64,000 bases of DNA from Gilliamella sp. ESL0405 (GCF_019469205.1 NZ_CP048265.1:2745610-2809609), one strand, 5' to 3'; shown: positions 28,361 through 38,287, counted from the stretch's first letter. Notes: a model not told the origin generated them from the letters alone. Numbers and translations are program-made.

Positions 28361-29362
28361 ATGGTTTCACTTAAGGATGTTGCAAAGTTGGCATCGGTAT
28401 CATTGATGACGGTATCACGTGCAATTAATAATCCGGAAAAACTAAATAAAGAGACTTATAAACGAGTCAAAAAGGCGATTGAGCAACTTAACTATGTTCC
28501 GGATTTATCCGCCCGTAAAATACGCGGTGATCATACCGCCCCACACGCTATTGGTGTTTTGGCATTAGAAACGGCAATGACACCATTTTCTGTCGAGCTT
28601 TTACAAGCCATTGAAAAAACTGCTCAACAACATGGCTGGAACACCTTTATTGTTAATTTGTTTGATGATAAACAGCCCGATCATGCAATTAACACGTTAT
28701 TATCTTATCGCCCTGACGGAATTATCTACACGACAATGGGGCTAAGAAAAGTAGAATTACCTGAAAAACTCCTAGGCAAAGATGTTGTATTAGCTAACTG
28801 TATCAGTGATTCCGAGCAGCTTGCCTGTTATATTCCTGATGATTACAACGGTCAATATCTGGCAATGCAACAGGTTATTAAAAAAGGTTATCAAAAACCA
28901 CTTTGTATCTATCTATCTGAAAACACATTAGCCGGTAATATTCGGCGCAAAGCAGCAGAGCAAGCATGGTTAGATGCGGGTCGAAATTTAGATGATATGC
29001 TTAGCTATCACACAGTATTACAACATGACCTTGCACAAGAGTATATGATGACGGTGGAAATACTAAAACAGCATTGTAAAAATAAACCGGAATTTGATGT
29101 ATTGATTTGTGGCAATGATCGAATTGCTTTTGTTGCCTATCAATTCTTACTTAGTCAGGGCTTTAATATTCCAAACGATATTGCAGTGTTAGGTTATGAT
29201 AATATGGTTGGTACTGGCGAATTGTTCTACCCACCACTAACAACGGTACAGCTTCCACATTACGAAATCGGCGAGCAAGCGGCTTTACATATTATTGGTG
29301 GTAACACACAGAAAAAAACCACCTTAGTGGCATCTCCCTTTTCACAACGAGAATCATTATAA
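28361..29362 (+). CDS. cscR: LacI-family repressor of the sucrose regulon
   Basis: The 333-residue protein has an N-terminal LacI helix-turn-helix (VSLKDVAKLASVSLMTVSRAINN) and hinge helix (LSARKIRG), then a periplasmic-binding-protein-like effector domain containing NDRIAFVAYQFLLSQGFNIPNDIAVLGYDN near the C-terminus. The start was set at the ATG at 28361, 7 bases after AAAAAGGG; an ATG 24 bases earlier precedes that site. It is divergent from cscB, with the TTAACGTTAA operator between, and convergent with cscA. It presumably responds to sucrose or fructose. Confidence 0.88.
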   Translation: MVSLKDVAKLASVSLMTVSRAINNPEKLNKETYKRVKKAIEQLNYVPDLSARKIRGDHTAPHAIGVLALETAMTPFSVELLQAIEKTAQQHGWNTFIVNLFDDKQPDHAINTLLSYRPDGIIYTTMGLRKVELPEKLLGKDVVLANCISDSEQLACYIPDDYNGQYLAMQQVIKKGYQKPLCIYLSENTLAGNIRRKAAEQAWLDAGRNLDDMLSYHTVLQHDLAQEYMMTVEILKQHCKNKPEFDVLICGNDRIAFVAYQFLLSQGFNIPNDIAVLGYDNMVGTGELFYPPLTTVQLPHYEIGEQAALHIIGGNTQKKTTLVASPFSQRESL

Positions 29363-29367
29363 GCAGG

Positions 29368-29405
29368 ATCTTAAATCCACCACTTTTTTGTGGTGGATTT
29401 AAGAT
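29368..29405. terminator. Bidirectional terminator between cscR and cscA
   Basis: Perfect 16-bp arms (29368-29383 ATCTTAAATCCACCAC and 29390-29405) around a T6 loop, the longest perfect hairpin seen between genes in this window. It lies 5 bases after the cscR stop and 3 bases beyond the cscA stop. Confidence 0.85.
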
Positions 29406-29408
29406 TGG

Positions 29409-30878
29409 TTAGGCATAAATCGATTTTAATTGCCAACTATCTAATTGCGTCACTACCACCTGACCATTTTCGGCAAATAGATTAATCATTCTTTGAGCCG
29501 GTAATTTTGGATAAATACGGCTTGAAAAGCTATATAGATCGCCATTAACAAAGACCTCAACCGAGGAAGCATCTACAAACACATGCAGAGTTAATTTTTT
29601 CGTTTTAGGTAAACGAACGCTACGATAACCTTTTAATTCAAGCCCGGAAAGACTGCGATCAAGTACAATACGGTTTGATTGTAAATCAACATATAAAAGC
29701 GTCGCCTGCTTACCATCTTCGGTTGCCGCAAGTTGTAAGCCAAAACGTTCAGCATTACTTTGCGTTAAATCGATTTCAACTTTTAACTCACAACTAATAG
29801 ATTCTATGCGAGTATTTTTAAGTTCATTATTTAATACAATATTGGATAATGATTGCGGTTTTTCACGCAATGCTTCAAGCTCTTTAATTGGTCTGTTACG
29901 AACATTATTATGACGATCTAAAATCAGTTCACGAGGCAGGGTAAAAGCGCCCATCCATTTATCCATTTTACTAGGCATGACAGATTCCCACATGTCCATC
30001 CAGGCAAAAACAATGCGGCGACCGTCAGCGGCAAGAAACGACTGCGGTGCATAAAAATCATGGCCAAAATCCATTTCTTGAAATGGTTTAATTACGGAGA
30101 ATGTTTTTCCCGGTTGCCAGTTACCCACAATATAGCCGGATTGGAATCGATTACGATATTGATAACCTTTAGCTTTCATACCTTGTGGTGAAAACATCAA
30201 TATCCATTTATCGCCGAGAGGGAAAAAGTCAGGGCATTCAAGCATATATACATTGGGATCAATATCGCTGATCAGCACATGATCGAATTGCCATTTTTTA
30301 AGATCCTGAGATCGAAAAAGTAAAATTTGCCCCACATCATTGCTATCACGTTGGCCAACGACCATCCACCATAAATCATCTTGTTGCCAGACTTTTGGAT
30401 CTCGAAAATGCATAATGCCGTCTTCTGGCGTCAAAATTGTGCCCTGTTTTTCAAAATGAATACCGTCTTTACTGGTAGCAAGACATTGGGTTTGGCGGAT
30501 TTGTTCATCATTACCTTCACCTTTTAACCAAATATGGCCGGTATAAATCAAACACAGTTCACCATTTTTATCGACAGCAGAACCCGAAAAACATCCACTT
30601 TTGTCATATTCATTACCCGGAGCAATAGCAATCGGTAATCTTCGCCATGTTACTAAATCATCACTAACAGCATGCCCCCAATGCATTGGCCCCCAATTTT
30701 CATCATAAGGATGATGTTGATAAAAGGCGTGATACTGCCCTTTAAAGTAAATCAAACCATTAGGATCATTCATCCAACCCGCTTGTGGCGCCAAATGAAA
30801 ATGCGGATAATACTGTTTATTCATTTTACTTTCTAATTTTTTAATAGCTTGATTAGCTTTATCAATAGCAGTAGACAT
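29409..30878 (-). CDS. cscA: Sucrose hydrolase / invertase (GH32)
   Basis: This 489-residue cytoplasmic beta-fructosidase splits sucrose into glucose and fructose. The five-bladed GH32 propeller carries the nucleophile in WMNDPNG (about residue 35), the FSGSAV segment, the transition-state RDP in FRDPKVW and the acid/base Glu in ECPDFF. A C-terminal beta-sandwich follows. The start was set at the ATG at 30876-30878, just after AAAGGGG; upstream ATGs in the same frame would run through that site. Sucrose-6-phosphate hydrolases are similar, but the partner permease is not a PTS, so free sucrose is the likely substrate. Confidence 0.92.
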   Translation of the reverse strand: MSTAIDKANQAIKKLESKMNKQYYPHFHLAPQAGWMNDPNGLIYFKGQYHAFYQHHPYDENWGPMHWGHAVSDDLVTWRRLPIAIAPGNEYDKSGCFSGSAVDKNGELCLIYTGHIWLKGEGNDEQIRQTQCLATSKDGIHFEKQGTILTPEDGIMHFRDPKVWQQDDLWWMVVGQRDSNDVGQILLFRSQDLKKWQFDHVLISDIDPNVYMLECPDFFPLGDKWILMFSPQGMKAKGYQYRNRFQSGYIVGNWQPGKTFSVIKPFQEMDFGHDFYAPQSFLAADGRRIVFAWMDMWESVMPSKMDKWMGAFTLPRELILDRHNNVRNRPIKELEALREKPQSLSNIVLNNELKNTRIESISCELKVEIDLTQSNAERFGLQLAATEDGKQATLLYVDLQSNRIVLDRSLSGLELKGYRSVRLPKTKKLTLHVFVDASSVEVFVNGDLYSFSSRIYPKLPAQRMINLFAENGQVVVTQLDSWQLKSIYA

Positions 30879-30939
30879 AAAATCCCCTTTGTTCATCCTA
30901 TATATGATTAATATAATAACATGGTACATCAATTTAATT

Positions 30940-31008
30940 GTTAACGTTAACTATAGGCAAAATAAACAGTAAAATATGTGATGTTAATCACATATTTTTA
31001 ACGTTAAC
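30940..31008. promoter_or_regulatory. CRP site flanked by two CscR operators (cscA-cscK control region)
   Basis: Two identical TTAACGTTAA palindromes lie at 30941-30950 and 30998-31007, 57 bases centre to centre. Between them TGTGATGTTAATCACA (30977-30992) is a perfect TGTGA-N6-TCACA CRP site. The arrangement sits in the 283-base divergent region between cscA and cscK. It suggests CRP-cAMP activation combined with CscR repression, possibly by looping. Confidence 0.85.
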
Positions 31009-31161
31009 AATGAATTTTTTTAGAAATCATTTAGTCTATTGTTAATGACTAATTGTTAAACAAAGTCTAATCTATACCTAATTGGCTAAATTAAACAACA
31101 AATTGCCAACACAGTAATAAATTTTCAACCAAATTAACCATATATTATATAGAGTAATTAA

Positions 31162-32121
31162 ATGAATAACACAAAAGTCTGGTCGCTTGGGGATGCCGTT
31201 ATAGATTTATTGCCATTTGGCGATATGAATTATCAAGCTTGCGCTGGTGGTGCGCCGGCTAATGTTGCTATTGGTGTTGCTAAATTGGGACTTCCTTCAG
31301 CGTTTATTGGCCGAGTCGGTAACGATCCATTTGGTCATTTTATGGAAAAGACATTCAAACAATACCATGTTGACTGTCAAAGCCTTGAAAAAGACGATAA
31401 TCATAGAACAAGTACTGTTGTTGTAGATTTGGGTGATAATGGCGAACGTAGCTTTACTTTTTTAGTCTCTCCTTCGGCCGATCAATTTTTATCAAAACAA
31501 GCATTGCCTAATTTTAATCAAGATATCTTACATTTTTGTTCTCTTGCACTGGTGGGGCATACCTGCCGGCAAACGCTAAAAACTGCAATTGAAGATCTGA
31601 CGGCCAAAAATGGGTTGATTAGCTTTGATATTAATTTGCGCGAACAGATGTGGCAAGATAAAGACGAAATGCGCACGGTTATTACGCAATTTTGCCATGA
31701 TGCCGATATCCTTAAACTGTCTGATGAAGAGCTATTTTGGTTAACAGAAAGTGATGATTGGCATCATGCCTTAAATAAATTAACACAGCATTATAATGCT
31801 CCGCTTAAGTTAATAACTAAAGGAAAAGATGGCAGTATTGTTATATGGCAAGGTAAACGATTTTCTTTTGATTCCTATCATGTCAATAGTGTTGATACAA
31901 CGGGCGCTGGGGATGCTTTTGTGTCAGGATTGTTAAGTAGCATTGCTTCATCAGGAATGCCCGAAGATAAATTAATGCTAGAAAGCATGATGACTATTGC
32001 CAGTGCCTGTGGTGCATTAGCAACAACCAAAAAAGGGGCGTTGACGGCGCTACCCGATAGCGCATTTTTACAATCATTTATTGGCGACAATCCAGCCTTA
32101 ACCGCTAAACAAATGGCATAA
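31162..32121 (+). CDS. cscK: Fructokinase (PfkB family)
   Basis: This 319-residue ribokinase-fold enzyme phosphorylates the fructose released by CscA. The N-terminal PfkB signature is GGAPANVAIGVAKLG with FIGRVGNDPFG, and the C-terminal signature with catalytic Asp is DTTGAGDAFVSGLLS (about residues 246-260). It is transcribed divergently from cscA out of the CRP/CscR control region and is followed 4 bases later by a maa-like acetyltransferase gene, apparently in the same transcript. Confidence 0.92.
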   Translation: MNNTKVWSLGDAVIDLLPFGDMNYQACAGGAPANVAIGVAKLGLPSAFIGRVGNDPFGHFMEKTFKQYHVDCQSLEKDDNHRTSTVVVDLGDNGERSFTFLVSPSADQFLSKQALPNFNQDILHFCSLALVGHTCRQTLKTAIEDLTAKNGLISFDINLREQMWQDKDEMRTVITQFCHDADILKLSDEELFWLTESDDWHHALNKLTQHYNAPLKLITKGKDGSIVIWQGKRFSFDSYHVNSVDTTGAGDAFVSGLLSSIASSGMPEDKLMLESMMTIASACGALATTKKGALTALPDSAFLQSFIGDNPALTAKQMA

Positions 32122-32125
32122 TTTA

Positions 32126-32677
32126 ATGACAGAAAAAGAAAAGATGCTCGCCGGTTTGTTATACGATCCCTGTATCAATTTACTGGCTAAAGAACGGCTT
32201 TATGCGCAAGATCTCTGCTTTCAAATTAATCAACTATCACCACTGGTTGAAGAGCAGCGACAACGATTATTTCAAACCCTGTTAGGAAAAACAGGAAAAC
32301 TATTTACAATTATGCCCGGTTTTCAATGTGATTATGGCTACAATATTGAAATTGGAGAGAATTTTTTTGCTAATTTTAACTGCATCATGCTTGATGCGGC
32401 CAAAATTACATTCGGAGATAATGTCCTTGTCGCACCCAAATGCGGTTTTTATACCTCAGGTCACCCACTTGATAGCCAAATACGCAACAGTGGGCTTGAG
32501 TTTGCCAAACCGATTACGATCGGTAATAACGTTTGGATTGGTGGTAACGTAATTGTACTACCCAATGTGACTATCGGCGATAATACGGTTATTGCAGCTG
32601 GCAGTATTGTGGATCGAGATATTCCTTCAAATGTCGTTGCCATGGGCACGCCATGCCGAGTGTATAAAACGCTTTAA
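32126..32677 (+). CDS. maa: Maltose/galactoside O-acetyltransferase-like enzyme
   Basis: The 183-residue protein is a left-handed beta-helix acetyltransferase very like E. coli Maa (183 residues): N-terminal MTEKEKMLAGLLYDP, the FQCDYGYNIEIGENFFANFN segment, the catalytic His in TSGHPLD, and ITIGNNVWIGGNVIVLPNVTIG repeats. The family acetylates glucose, maltose or galactosides that accumulate in the cell, perhaps to allow their exit. Its position right behind cscK (4-base gap) suggests it detoxifies excess sugars made during sucrose use. It faces dxr, convergent, 6 bases away, with no hairpin between. Confidence 0.85.
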   Translation: MTEKEKMLAGLLYDPCINLLAKERLYAQDLCFQINQLSPLVEEQRQRLFQTLLGKTGKLFTIMPGFQCDYGYNIEIGENFFANFNCIMLDAAKITFGDNVLVAPKCGFYTSGHPLDSQIRNSGLEFAKPITIGNNVWIGGNVIVLPNVTIGDNTVIAAGSIVDRDIPSNVVAMGTPCRVYKTL

Positions 32678-32683
32678 TGCCAT

Positions 32684-33868
32684 TTAAACTATCTGTTTGC
32701 TACATTGTGCTCTAGCCCATGCATCAATAATGAACACATCATCAATAGTGGCAGGTTCCGGAAAATTAAGTTGATCTAACGTGGTTGCAACCTGTTTGGC
32801 AATATCCATAAAACCAATTTTATGCTGTAAAAATGCTTCAACCGCCACTTCATTGGCAGCGTTAAGCGCTGTTGTTGCCGCTTGCCCTTCACCACAAGCC
32901 TCAATGGCTAATTTTAAGCATGGATAGCGAATAAAATCGGGTTGATTGAAGGTTAATGATGAGATTTGAGTAAAATCTAAAGCAGGTACACCGGATGAAA
33001 TACGTAATGGATAAGACATTGAATAAGCAATTGGCGTACACATATCTGGCACGCCTAATTCTGCAATAATACTGCCATCTAGATAACGAACCATTGAGTG
33101 AATAATCGATTGAGGATGTACAATAATCTCCATTTGCTCAGAACTAGCATTAAACAACCAACGAGCTTCAATATATTCCAAGCCTTTATTCATCATCGTT
33201 GCCGAATCAACAGAAATTTTTTTACCCATTGACCAGTTAGGATGTAAAGTCGCTTGCGCAGGCGTGACTGAAGTTAATTGATTTAACGGTATCTCCCGAA
33301 AAGGCCCGCCAGATCCTGTTAACACAATTTTGGCGATACCATGATCAGTCAGATTAGCAAATCCAAGATCATGTTGCACTGCGGTAGGTAAACTTTGAAA
33401 GATCGCATTATGTTCACTATCGACCGGCAGTAGCTCGGCGCCATATTGCTTCACCGCTTGCATAAATAAATGCCCACAAGTGACTAATGACTCTTTATTA
33501 GCGAGTAAAATGCGTTTACCTTTTTTAATTGCAGCAAGAGTCGGCCTTAATCCCGCAGCACCAACAATTGCAGCCATAACTTGGTTAACTTCGGGGAGCT
33601 GTGCTAAATCACACATAGCTTGCTCACCACTCAGTACTTCTATATTCAATTTTAGGTTAGCTAAATTTGCTTTAAGCTGCTGCGCTGCTTGTTTGCTCGC
33701 CATAGCAACATATTTTGGTTTAAACTCCTGACACTGCTCTGTCATTTTTGCAACATTAGCGCCACCTACTAGCACATAAGCTTTGTATAAAGTTGGATTT
33801 TGCCGAATGACGGCTAACGTGCTACAGCCGATCGATCCTGTTGAACCTAAAATTGCGATATTTTTCAT
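32684..33868 (-). CDS. dxr: 1-deoxy-D-xylulose 5-phosphate reductoisomerase
   Basis: This 394-residue enzyme (398 in E. coli) makes 2-C-methyl-D-erythritol 4-phosphate in the non-mevalonate isoprenoid pathway. The NADPH-binding ILGSTGSIG opens the protein. The metal and substrate site follows with [19 protein letters not shown] and [18 protein letters not shown]. In E. coli dxr follows frr, but here it lies 2 bases after deoR, so it is probably transcribed with deoC-deoR. No uppS follows; the maa-like gene converges instead. Confidence 0.95.
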   Translation of the reverse strand: MKNIAILGSTGSIGCSTLAVIRQNPTLYKAYVLVGGANVAKMTEQCQEFKPKYVAMASKQAAQQLKANLANLKLNIEVLSGEQAMCDLAQLPEVNQVMAAIVGAAGLRPTLAAIKKGKRILLANKESLVTCGHLFMQAVKQYGAELLPVDSEHNAIFQSLPTAVQHDLGFANLTDHGIAKIVLTGSGGPFREIPLNQLTSVTPAQATLHPNWSMGKKISVDSATMMNKGLEYIEARWLFNASSEQMEIIVHPQSIIHSMVRYLDGSIIAELGVPDMCTPIAYSMSYPLRISSGVPALDFTQISSLTFNQPDFIRYPCLKLAIEACGEGQAATTALNAANEVAVEAFLQHKIGFMDIAKQVATTLDQLNFPEPATIDDVFIIDAWARAQCSKQIV

Positions 33869-33870
33869 AA

Positions 33871-34638
33871 TTAATAAATTAAACCAATGTTATTTTCTTC
33901 AAAGTAAGCGACGTAGCCTAAATCCGGTGCTCTATCGGTCATCACCAAATTAAACTGATCAAGGTTACAAATAAAAGCCGGTTTAACTTGATTAAACTTA
34001 GTATGATCGGCAATTAAAATATTTTGATTAGATTTTTTCATCGCCTGATGCTTCATATTCAGTTCATCAAAATGGTAACAAGTTGCACCTTGAGTGAGAT
34101 CAATTCCTGCTGCCGAAATAAAAGCTTTATTTGGACAGATAAAATCGAGCGGATTATGGGAACTAATATTGGTAAAAATTGCATTATTAAGCTGATACTG
34201 CCCACCGCATAAAATGATTTTACATTTTGGTTTGTTTTGTAACGCTAGAAAGGCATTGAGTGAATAGCAGATTGCAGTAAAGGCAATATCATCATTAATT
34301 TCATCAATGATAAATTGCATGGTTGTACCGCAATCAAAAAAAATAGTATCGTTCTCATCAACAAATTGACTAACTAGTTTGCCAATATAACGCTTTTCAT
34401 CTACATGTTTATCTTTTTGATCTGAAACAAAATATTGCGATATGGTATGGCGTGCTTGGTTAACAACATAACCGCCTAAAACAGCTAAACATGATGATTG
34501 ATTGCTAAGATCTCGACGAATTGTCATTTCAGAAACAGCAAGCATTTGCGCTGCTTGCTTTAAATGAATTTTATCGGTAGTTTTTAATTGCTCAATAAGT
34601 GCATTAACTCTTTTTTGCGGTTGCGTTTCCATTGCCAT
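33871..34638 (-). CDS. deoR: Deoxyribonucleoside regulon repressor DeoR
   Basis: This 255-residue protein (252 in E. coli) aligns with E. coli DeoR almost end to end by eye. The N-terminal helix-turn-helix reads [23 protein letters not shown] (E. coli: [23 protein letters not shown]), followed by VLGGY. The effector domain has [25 protein letters not shown] and ILCGGQYQ. It probably releases DNA on binding deoxyribose-5-phosphate, the substrate of the adjacent DeoC. Two sites of the DeoR operator form lie upstream of deoC. It sits between deoC (48-base gap) and dxr (2-base gap). Confidence 0.93.
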   Translation of the reverse strand: MAMETQPQKRVNALIEQLKTTDKIHLKQAAQMLAVSEMTIRRDLSNQSSCLAVLGGYVVNQARHTISQYFVSDQKDKHVDEKRYIGKLVSQFVDENDTIFFDCGTTMQFIIDEINDDIAFTAICYSLNAFLALQNKPKCKIILCGGQYQLNNAIFTNISSHNPLDFICPNKAFISAAGIDLTQGATCYHFDELNMKHQAMKKSNQNILIADHTKFNQVKPAFICNLDQFNLVMTDRAPDLGYVAYFEENNIGLIY

Positions 34639-34686
34639 TCCATAAATAGCAATAAGCTACTATACAGTAGCTTATAAAAGGATGAA

Positions 34687-35352
34687 TTAATAGCCGCTAG
34701 ATGATGCTTTATCGCCTGATACAATTGCAATACCAGCACTAGCGCCTAACCGTGTTGCACCAGCTTGAACCATTTTTTCAGCAGTTTGACGATCTCTAAT
34801 GCCACCTGATGCTTTAACACCCATTTTATCACCGACTGTTTCGCGCATCAATTTAACATCTTCAACTGTTGCCCCTGATAAGCTAAAACCGGTTGAAGTT
34901 TTAACAAAAGCAACGCCAATTTCTTTACAAATTGTACAAACTGTAACGATTTCTTCTTTAGTTAATAAGCAAGTTTCTAAAATAACTTTTAACGGCACTG
35001 AACCACAAGCATTAAATACTGCTTGAATATCTTCTTTAACCGCCGTTAAATCATTGCTTTTTAGCCAGCCGACATTGATAACCATATCGATCTCTTCTGC
35101 GCCAGCTTTGACTGCCATTTCAGTCTCAAATGCTTTAGCAGAAGTCAGCATAGCACCTAAAGGAAAGCCAACGACTGAACAAACCTTTACATCGCTACCT
35201 TTAAGCAAGCTAGCGACTAAAGGCACATAGCCTGAATTAACACATACAGAATAGAAATGATACTGCTTTGCTTCTTCACAAAGTTTACGTATTTGATCTT
35301 CTGTGGCATTCATCGCCAGTAAAGTATGATCAATATACTTTGCATAATCCAT
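34687..35352 (-). CDS. deoC: Deoxyribose-phosphate aldolase
   Basis: The 221-residue class I aldolase splits deoxyribose-5-phosphate to glyceraldehyde-3-phosphate and acetaldehyde in deoxynucleoside catabolism. The Schiff-base Lys is Lys151 in [11 protein letters not shown]. The start IDHTLL, the PLGAM loop and [10 protein letters not shown] are family features. It is the short (about 220-residue) form rather than the 259-residue E. coli form, and it ends with an SSGY-type tail. It is the first gene of a deoC-deoR-dxr transcript behind two DeoR-like operators. No deoA, deoB or deoD is in the window. Confidence 0.93.
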   Translation of the reverse strand: MDYAKYIDHTLLAMNATEDQIRKLCEEAKQYHFYSVCVNSGYVPLVASLLKGSDVKVCSVVGFPLGAMLTSAKAFETEMAVKAGAEEIDMVINVGWLKSNDLTAVKEDIQAVFNACGSVPLKVILETCLLTKEEIVTVCTICKEIGVAFVKTSTGFSLSGATVEDVKLMRETVGDKMGVKASGGIRDRQTAEKMVQAGATRLGASAGIAIVSGDKASSSGY

Positions 35353-35417
35353 AATGATGTCCTTTAATTGTGTTTAGTAATGTCTAGTAAATAATAGTCT
35401 TTAGTAAATGTTAGTAA

Positions 35418-35464
35418 TGTTATAAAAATAACACATATAGCCCTATAATGTTATTTCCGTAACA
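35418..35464. promoter_or_regulatory. Paired DeoR-type operators upstream of deoC
   Basis: Two TGTTA-N6-TAACA palindromes (35418-35433 and 35449-35464) match the E. coli DeoR operator shape (TGTTAGAATTCTAACA). Their centres are 31 bases apart, about three helical turns. The second is embedded in perfect 10-bp arms (TATAATGTTA and TAACATTATA, 35444-35469). They lie 66-112 bases upstream of deoC, so the regulator next door very likely binds here. Nearby, TAGTAA recurs four times between 35366 and 35418; its meaning is unclear. Confidence 0.8.
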
Positions 35465-35901
35465 TTATATACTTAAATTTTGATAATTAAAAACTAAACT
35501 ATTTACTAAACTATTTAATAAACTTAAACAATTAAATCAAATTGAAGTGGTTGGTATGAAAAAGCTAAGCAATGCGCAATTTAACATTACCTATTAATTG
35601 AAGTTATGATACGTGATTCACTAAATCAACTTGGAAACCATGATTTTGACAAACTTGATTAACTTTAGTGGCAAATAATGCACTAATACAAATAGAATCT
35701 TTTACCTTTTAATTGTGCACAAGCGCATTATTTGTATTGATCAACTATAGATAAACTCAGTTAGACTTTATATCGCTTAAATAGAAGGATAACTGTTTAT
35801 TGAGTGATTTTTTATTTTTGATCTATTCGCTAACGGATAAAACTAATATTTTGTATTTTTTAGCGGTAATGAAATGATTGATAATTGATAGGTAAAAAAT
35901 C
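35465..35901. other. Gene-free stretch between deoC and frr, with a possible gene remnant
   Basis: No complete gene is visible. On the minus strand, 35604-35705 reads as 33 sense codons with host-like codon use ending in TAA (containing NQVCQNHGFQVDLVN), but there is no start codon or ribosome site, so it may be the decayed 3' end of a lost gene. The rest is AT-rich. The deoC operators and the frr terminator lie at the two ends. Confidence 0.35.
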
Positions 35902-35932
35902 AAAAAGCCTAGTTTTATCAACTAGGCTTTTT
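35902..35932 (-). terminator. Terminator after frr
   Basis: Perfect 11-bp arms AAAAAGCCTAG (35902-35912) and CTAGGCTTTTT (35922-35932), immediately after the frr stop on the minus strand and ending in a run of T. It ends the rpsB-tsf-pyrH-frr unit and isolates it from deoC. Confidence 0.88.
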
Positions 35933-35942
35933 AGACAAGAGA

Positions 35943-36500
35943 TTAAAATTCCATTAACTCTTTTTCTTTATCTGCAAGCACTGCATCTAATTTTTTGATA
36001 GCTGCATCTGTTGCTTTTTGAATTAAATCTTGTGATTTACGTTCATCATCTTCTGAGATTTCTTTATCTTTTAACAAAGCTTTGATTTGATCGTTGGCAT
36101 CACGACGAATATTACGAATTGACACACGACCTTGTTCTGCCTCATTACGAACTATTTTAGTTAAATCACGGCGACGTTCTTCAGTTAACGGTGGCAAAGG
36201 TACTCGAATAACTGTCCCGGCTGAAGCAGGGTTAAGCCCTAAATCAGAAGTTAAAATTGCTTTTTCAATCATTGGCGTTAATGATTTATCAAACACCGTA
36301 ATAGCCAGCGTTCTTGCATCTTCAGCAACAACATTAGCTAATTGACGTAGTGGTGTTGGGCTACCATAGTATTCAACCATAATTCCGTCTAATAAGCTTG
36401 GTGAAGCACGCCCGGTTCTAACTTTAGAAATATGATTTTGAAACGCCTCAATACTTTTTTCCATGCGCGCTTGCGCTTCTTTTTGAATCTCGTTTAACAT
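35943..36500 (-). CDS. frr: Ribosome recycling factor
   Basis: The 185-residue protein, the standard length for RRF, splits post-termination ribosomes together with EF-G. The N-terminal [25 protein letters not shown] segment and the central [15 protein letters not shown] are family signatures; three long helices and a small beta domain are predicted. It lies 29 bases after pyrH, the usual gene order. A strong terminator follows, so dxr, the usual next gene, is not part of this unit. Confidence 0.97.
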   Translation of the reverse strand: MLNEIQKEAQARMEKSIEAFQNHISKVRTGRASPSLLDGIMVEYYGSPTPLRQLANVVAEDARTLAITVFDKSLTPMIEKAILTSDLGLNPASAGTVIRVPLPPLTEERRRDLTKIVRNEAEQGRVSIRNIRRDANDQIKALLKDKEISEDDERKSQDLIQKATDAAIKKLDAVLADKEKELMEF

Positions 36501-36529
36501 AATAAAAACCTTATTTAAAATAAAGATGA

Positions 36530-37264
36530 CTAACAGCTAACTGTAGCCTGATTATTAATTAATGTTCCTTCTTGTTCACCTAAGATGACTCGGCGTAATG
36601 CTCCTGATTTATTCATATTAAATACACAAATAGGCAGGTTATGATCACGAGCTAAAGTAAACGCTGCTAAATCCATGACTTTTAATTCATCATCTAACAC
36701 TTTTTCATAATTTAATGTTTTATATAGTGTTGCATTAGGATCTTTAACAGGATCGGCTGAATATACCCCATCAACTTTGGTTGCTTTTAAAACAACATCT
36801 GCTTCAATCTCGATACCACGTAAGCAAGCGGCAGAATCAGTTGTAAAAAATGGGTTACCTGTCCCGGCAGAAAGAATAACGACTTTACCATGGCGAAGTA
36901 AGCTAATTGCTTCAGTCCAACGGTAGTCATCACACACACCATTTAATGGTATTGCCGACATTAAACGTGCATTAACTTCAATTCGATGCAGCGCATCACG
37001 CATGGCAAGTCCATTCATCACCGTTGCTAACATTCCCATGTGATCACCAACGACACGATTCATACCCGCTTTAGCAAGGCCTGCACCACGAAATAGATTA
37101 CCGCCCCCAATAACAACAGCAACTTGAACATTCATTTCGATAAGTTCTTTGATTTCTTGCGCCATGCGGTCAAGAACGGTTGGATCAATACCAAAACCTT
37201 CATCGCCTTGTAGTGCTTCGCCACTGAGTTTAAGAAGAATACGTTTATAGAAAGGGGTTACCAT
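36530..37264 (-). CDS. pyrH: UMP kinase
   Basis: This 244-residue hexameric amino-acid-kinase-fold enzyme (241 in E. coli) phosphorylates UMP to UDP. The ATP loop KLSGEALQG opens the domain, then [29 protein letters not shown] and [19 protein letters not shown] follow. The start was set at the ATG at 37262-37264 ([10 protein letters not shown]); an in-frame GTG 12 bases upstream would overlap the TGAGA that serves as a weak ribosome site. It sits between tsf (with a hairpin in the gap) and frr. Confidence 0.95.
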   Translation of the reverse strand: MVTPFYKRILLKLSGEALQGDEGFGIDPTVLDRMAQEIKELIEMNVQVAVVIGGGNLFRGAGLAKAGMNRVVGDHMGMLATVMNGLAMRDALHRIEVNARLMSAIPLNGVCDDYRWTEAISLLRHGKVVILSAGTGNPFFTTDSAACLRGIEIEADVVLKATKVDGVYSADPVKDPNATLYKTLNYEKVLDDELKVMDLAAFTLARDHNLPICVFNMNKSGALRRVILGEQEGTLINNQATVSC

Positions 37265-37354
37265 ATGAAGTCTCACTATTTCGTTATTTAATTACCTAAT
37301 TAGCTAGAATAACTAGCGGGTAACTATTTTAAAATATTTTGTAGATAAACAAAA

Positions 37355-37368
37355 CCGCCTTACGGCGG
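37355..37368 (-). terminator. Hairpin between tsf and pyrH
   Basis: Arms CCGCC (37355-37359) and GGCGG (37364-37368) with a 4-base loop. On the minus strand the hairpin is followed by TTTTGTTTA. It begins 15 bases after the tsf stop and probably gives partial termination before pyrH. Confidence 0.7.
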
Positions 37369-37382
37369 CTTAGATAAAACAA

Positions 37383-38243
37383 TTAAGATTGTTTCGACAT
37401 CGCAGCAACTTCAGCTGCAAAATCAACTTCGACTTTTTCGATGCCTTCACCCACTTCAAAGCGGATAAATGTAGCAATTGTCGCTTTTTTCTCTGCAAGT
37501 AAATCACCAACAGTTTTGCTTGGATCCATAACAAATGGTTGACCAGTAAGTGATACTTCACCAGTGAATTTACGCATACGGCCTTCAACCATTTTTTCTG
37601 CGATTTCACGTGGTTTACCTGACTGCATTGCAATATCGATTTGAATATTACGTTCATGTTCAACAACATCAGCCGGAACATCACTTGGATCAACATATTC
37701 TGGTTTGCTTGCAGCGATGTGCATTGCAATATGTTTCACTAATTCTTCATCACAGCCACTGTTTGCCGCAACTAATACACCGATACGTGCACCGTGTTGG
37801 TAACTACCAACAACATCACCAGTGATCTCTTGAACACGACGAATACCGATATTTTCACCAATTTTAGCAACTAAAGCAGTACGCTCTTCTTCAAATTTTG
37901 CTTGTAAAGCAGCAAGATCAGTAATGTGATCATTTAATGCCGCAGTTGCTACTTTTTCACTAAATGCGATAAAACCTGCATCTTTAGCAACAAAGTCAGT
38001 TTCACAGTTGATTTCTAGAATAACACCTGATTTTTTATCAGCAGAAATTTTAGAAATAATCACACCTTCAGCAGCAACACGACCAGCTTTTTTAGCTGCT
38101 TTTGCTTGACCTGATTTACGCATATTATCGATAGCAAGATCGATATCGCCATTAGCTTCAACTAATGCTTTTTTACATTCCATCATGCCTGCGCCTGTTC
38201 TTTCACGCAGTTCTTTTACCATAGAAGCGGTAACTTCAGCCAT
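37383..38243 (-). CDS. tsf: Translation elongation factor Ts
   Basis: This 286-residue nucleotide-exchange factor for EF-Tu (283 in E. coli) has an N-terminal UBA-like domain with [19 protein letters not shown] and [13 protein letters not shown], followed by the core with [14 protein letters not shown], the Asp-Phe pair that contacts EF-Tu. It follows rpsB by 88 bases with a hairpin in the gap. It is the second gene of the ribosomal unit. Confidence 0.97.
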   Translation of the reverse strand: MAEVTASMVKELRERTGAGMMECKKALVEANGDIDLAIDNMRKSGQAKAAKKAGRVAAEGVIISKISADKKSGVILEINCETDFVAKDAGFIAFSEKVATAALNDHITDLAALQAKFEEERTALVAKIGENIGIRRVQEITGDVVGSYQHGARIGVLVAANSGCDEELVKHIAMHIAASKPEYVDPSDVPADVVEHERNIQIDIAMQSGKPREIAEKMVEGRMRKFTGEVSLTGQPFVMDPSKTVGDLLAEKKATIATFIRFEVGEGIEKVEVDFAAEVAAMSKQS

Positions 38244-38287
38244 TTTTTAATCCTCTATTTAACCGTTATGATGATTTTCATTAGAAT

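Noticed and set aside
30879..30932. An upstream ATG giving 18 extra residues to cscA
   Set aside because: The extension overlaps the ribosome site of the downstream ATG and is not like other GH32 proteins.
35366..35418. Four TAGTAA words upstream of deoC as an iteron or CytR site
   Set aside because: The spacing is irregular and no CytR or replication-protein consensus fits; left as unexplained.
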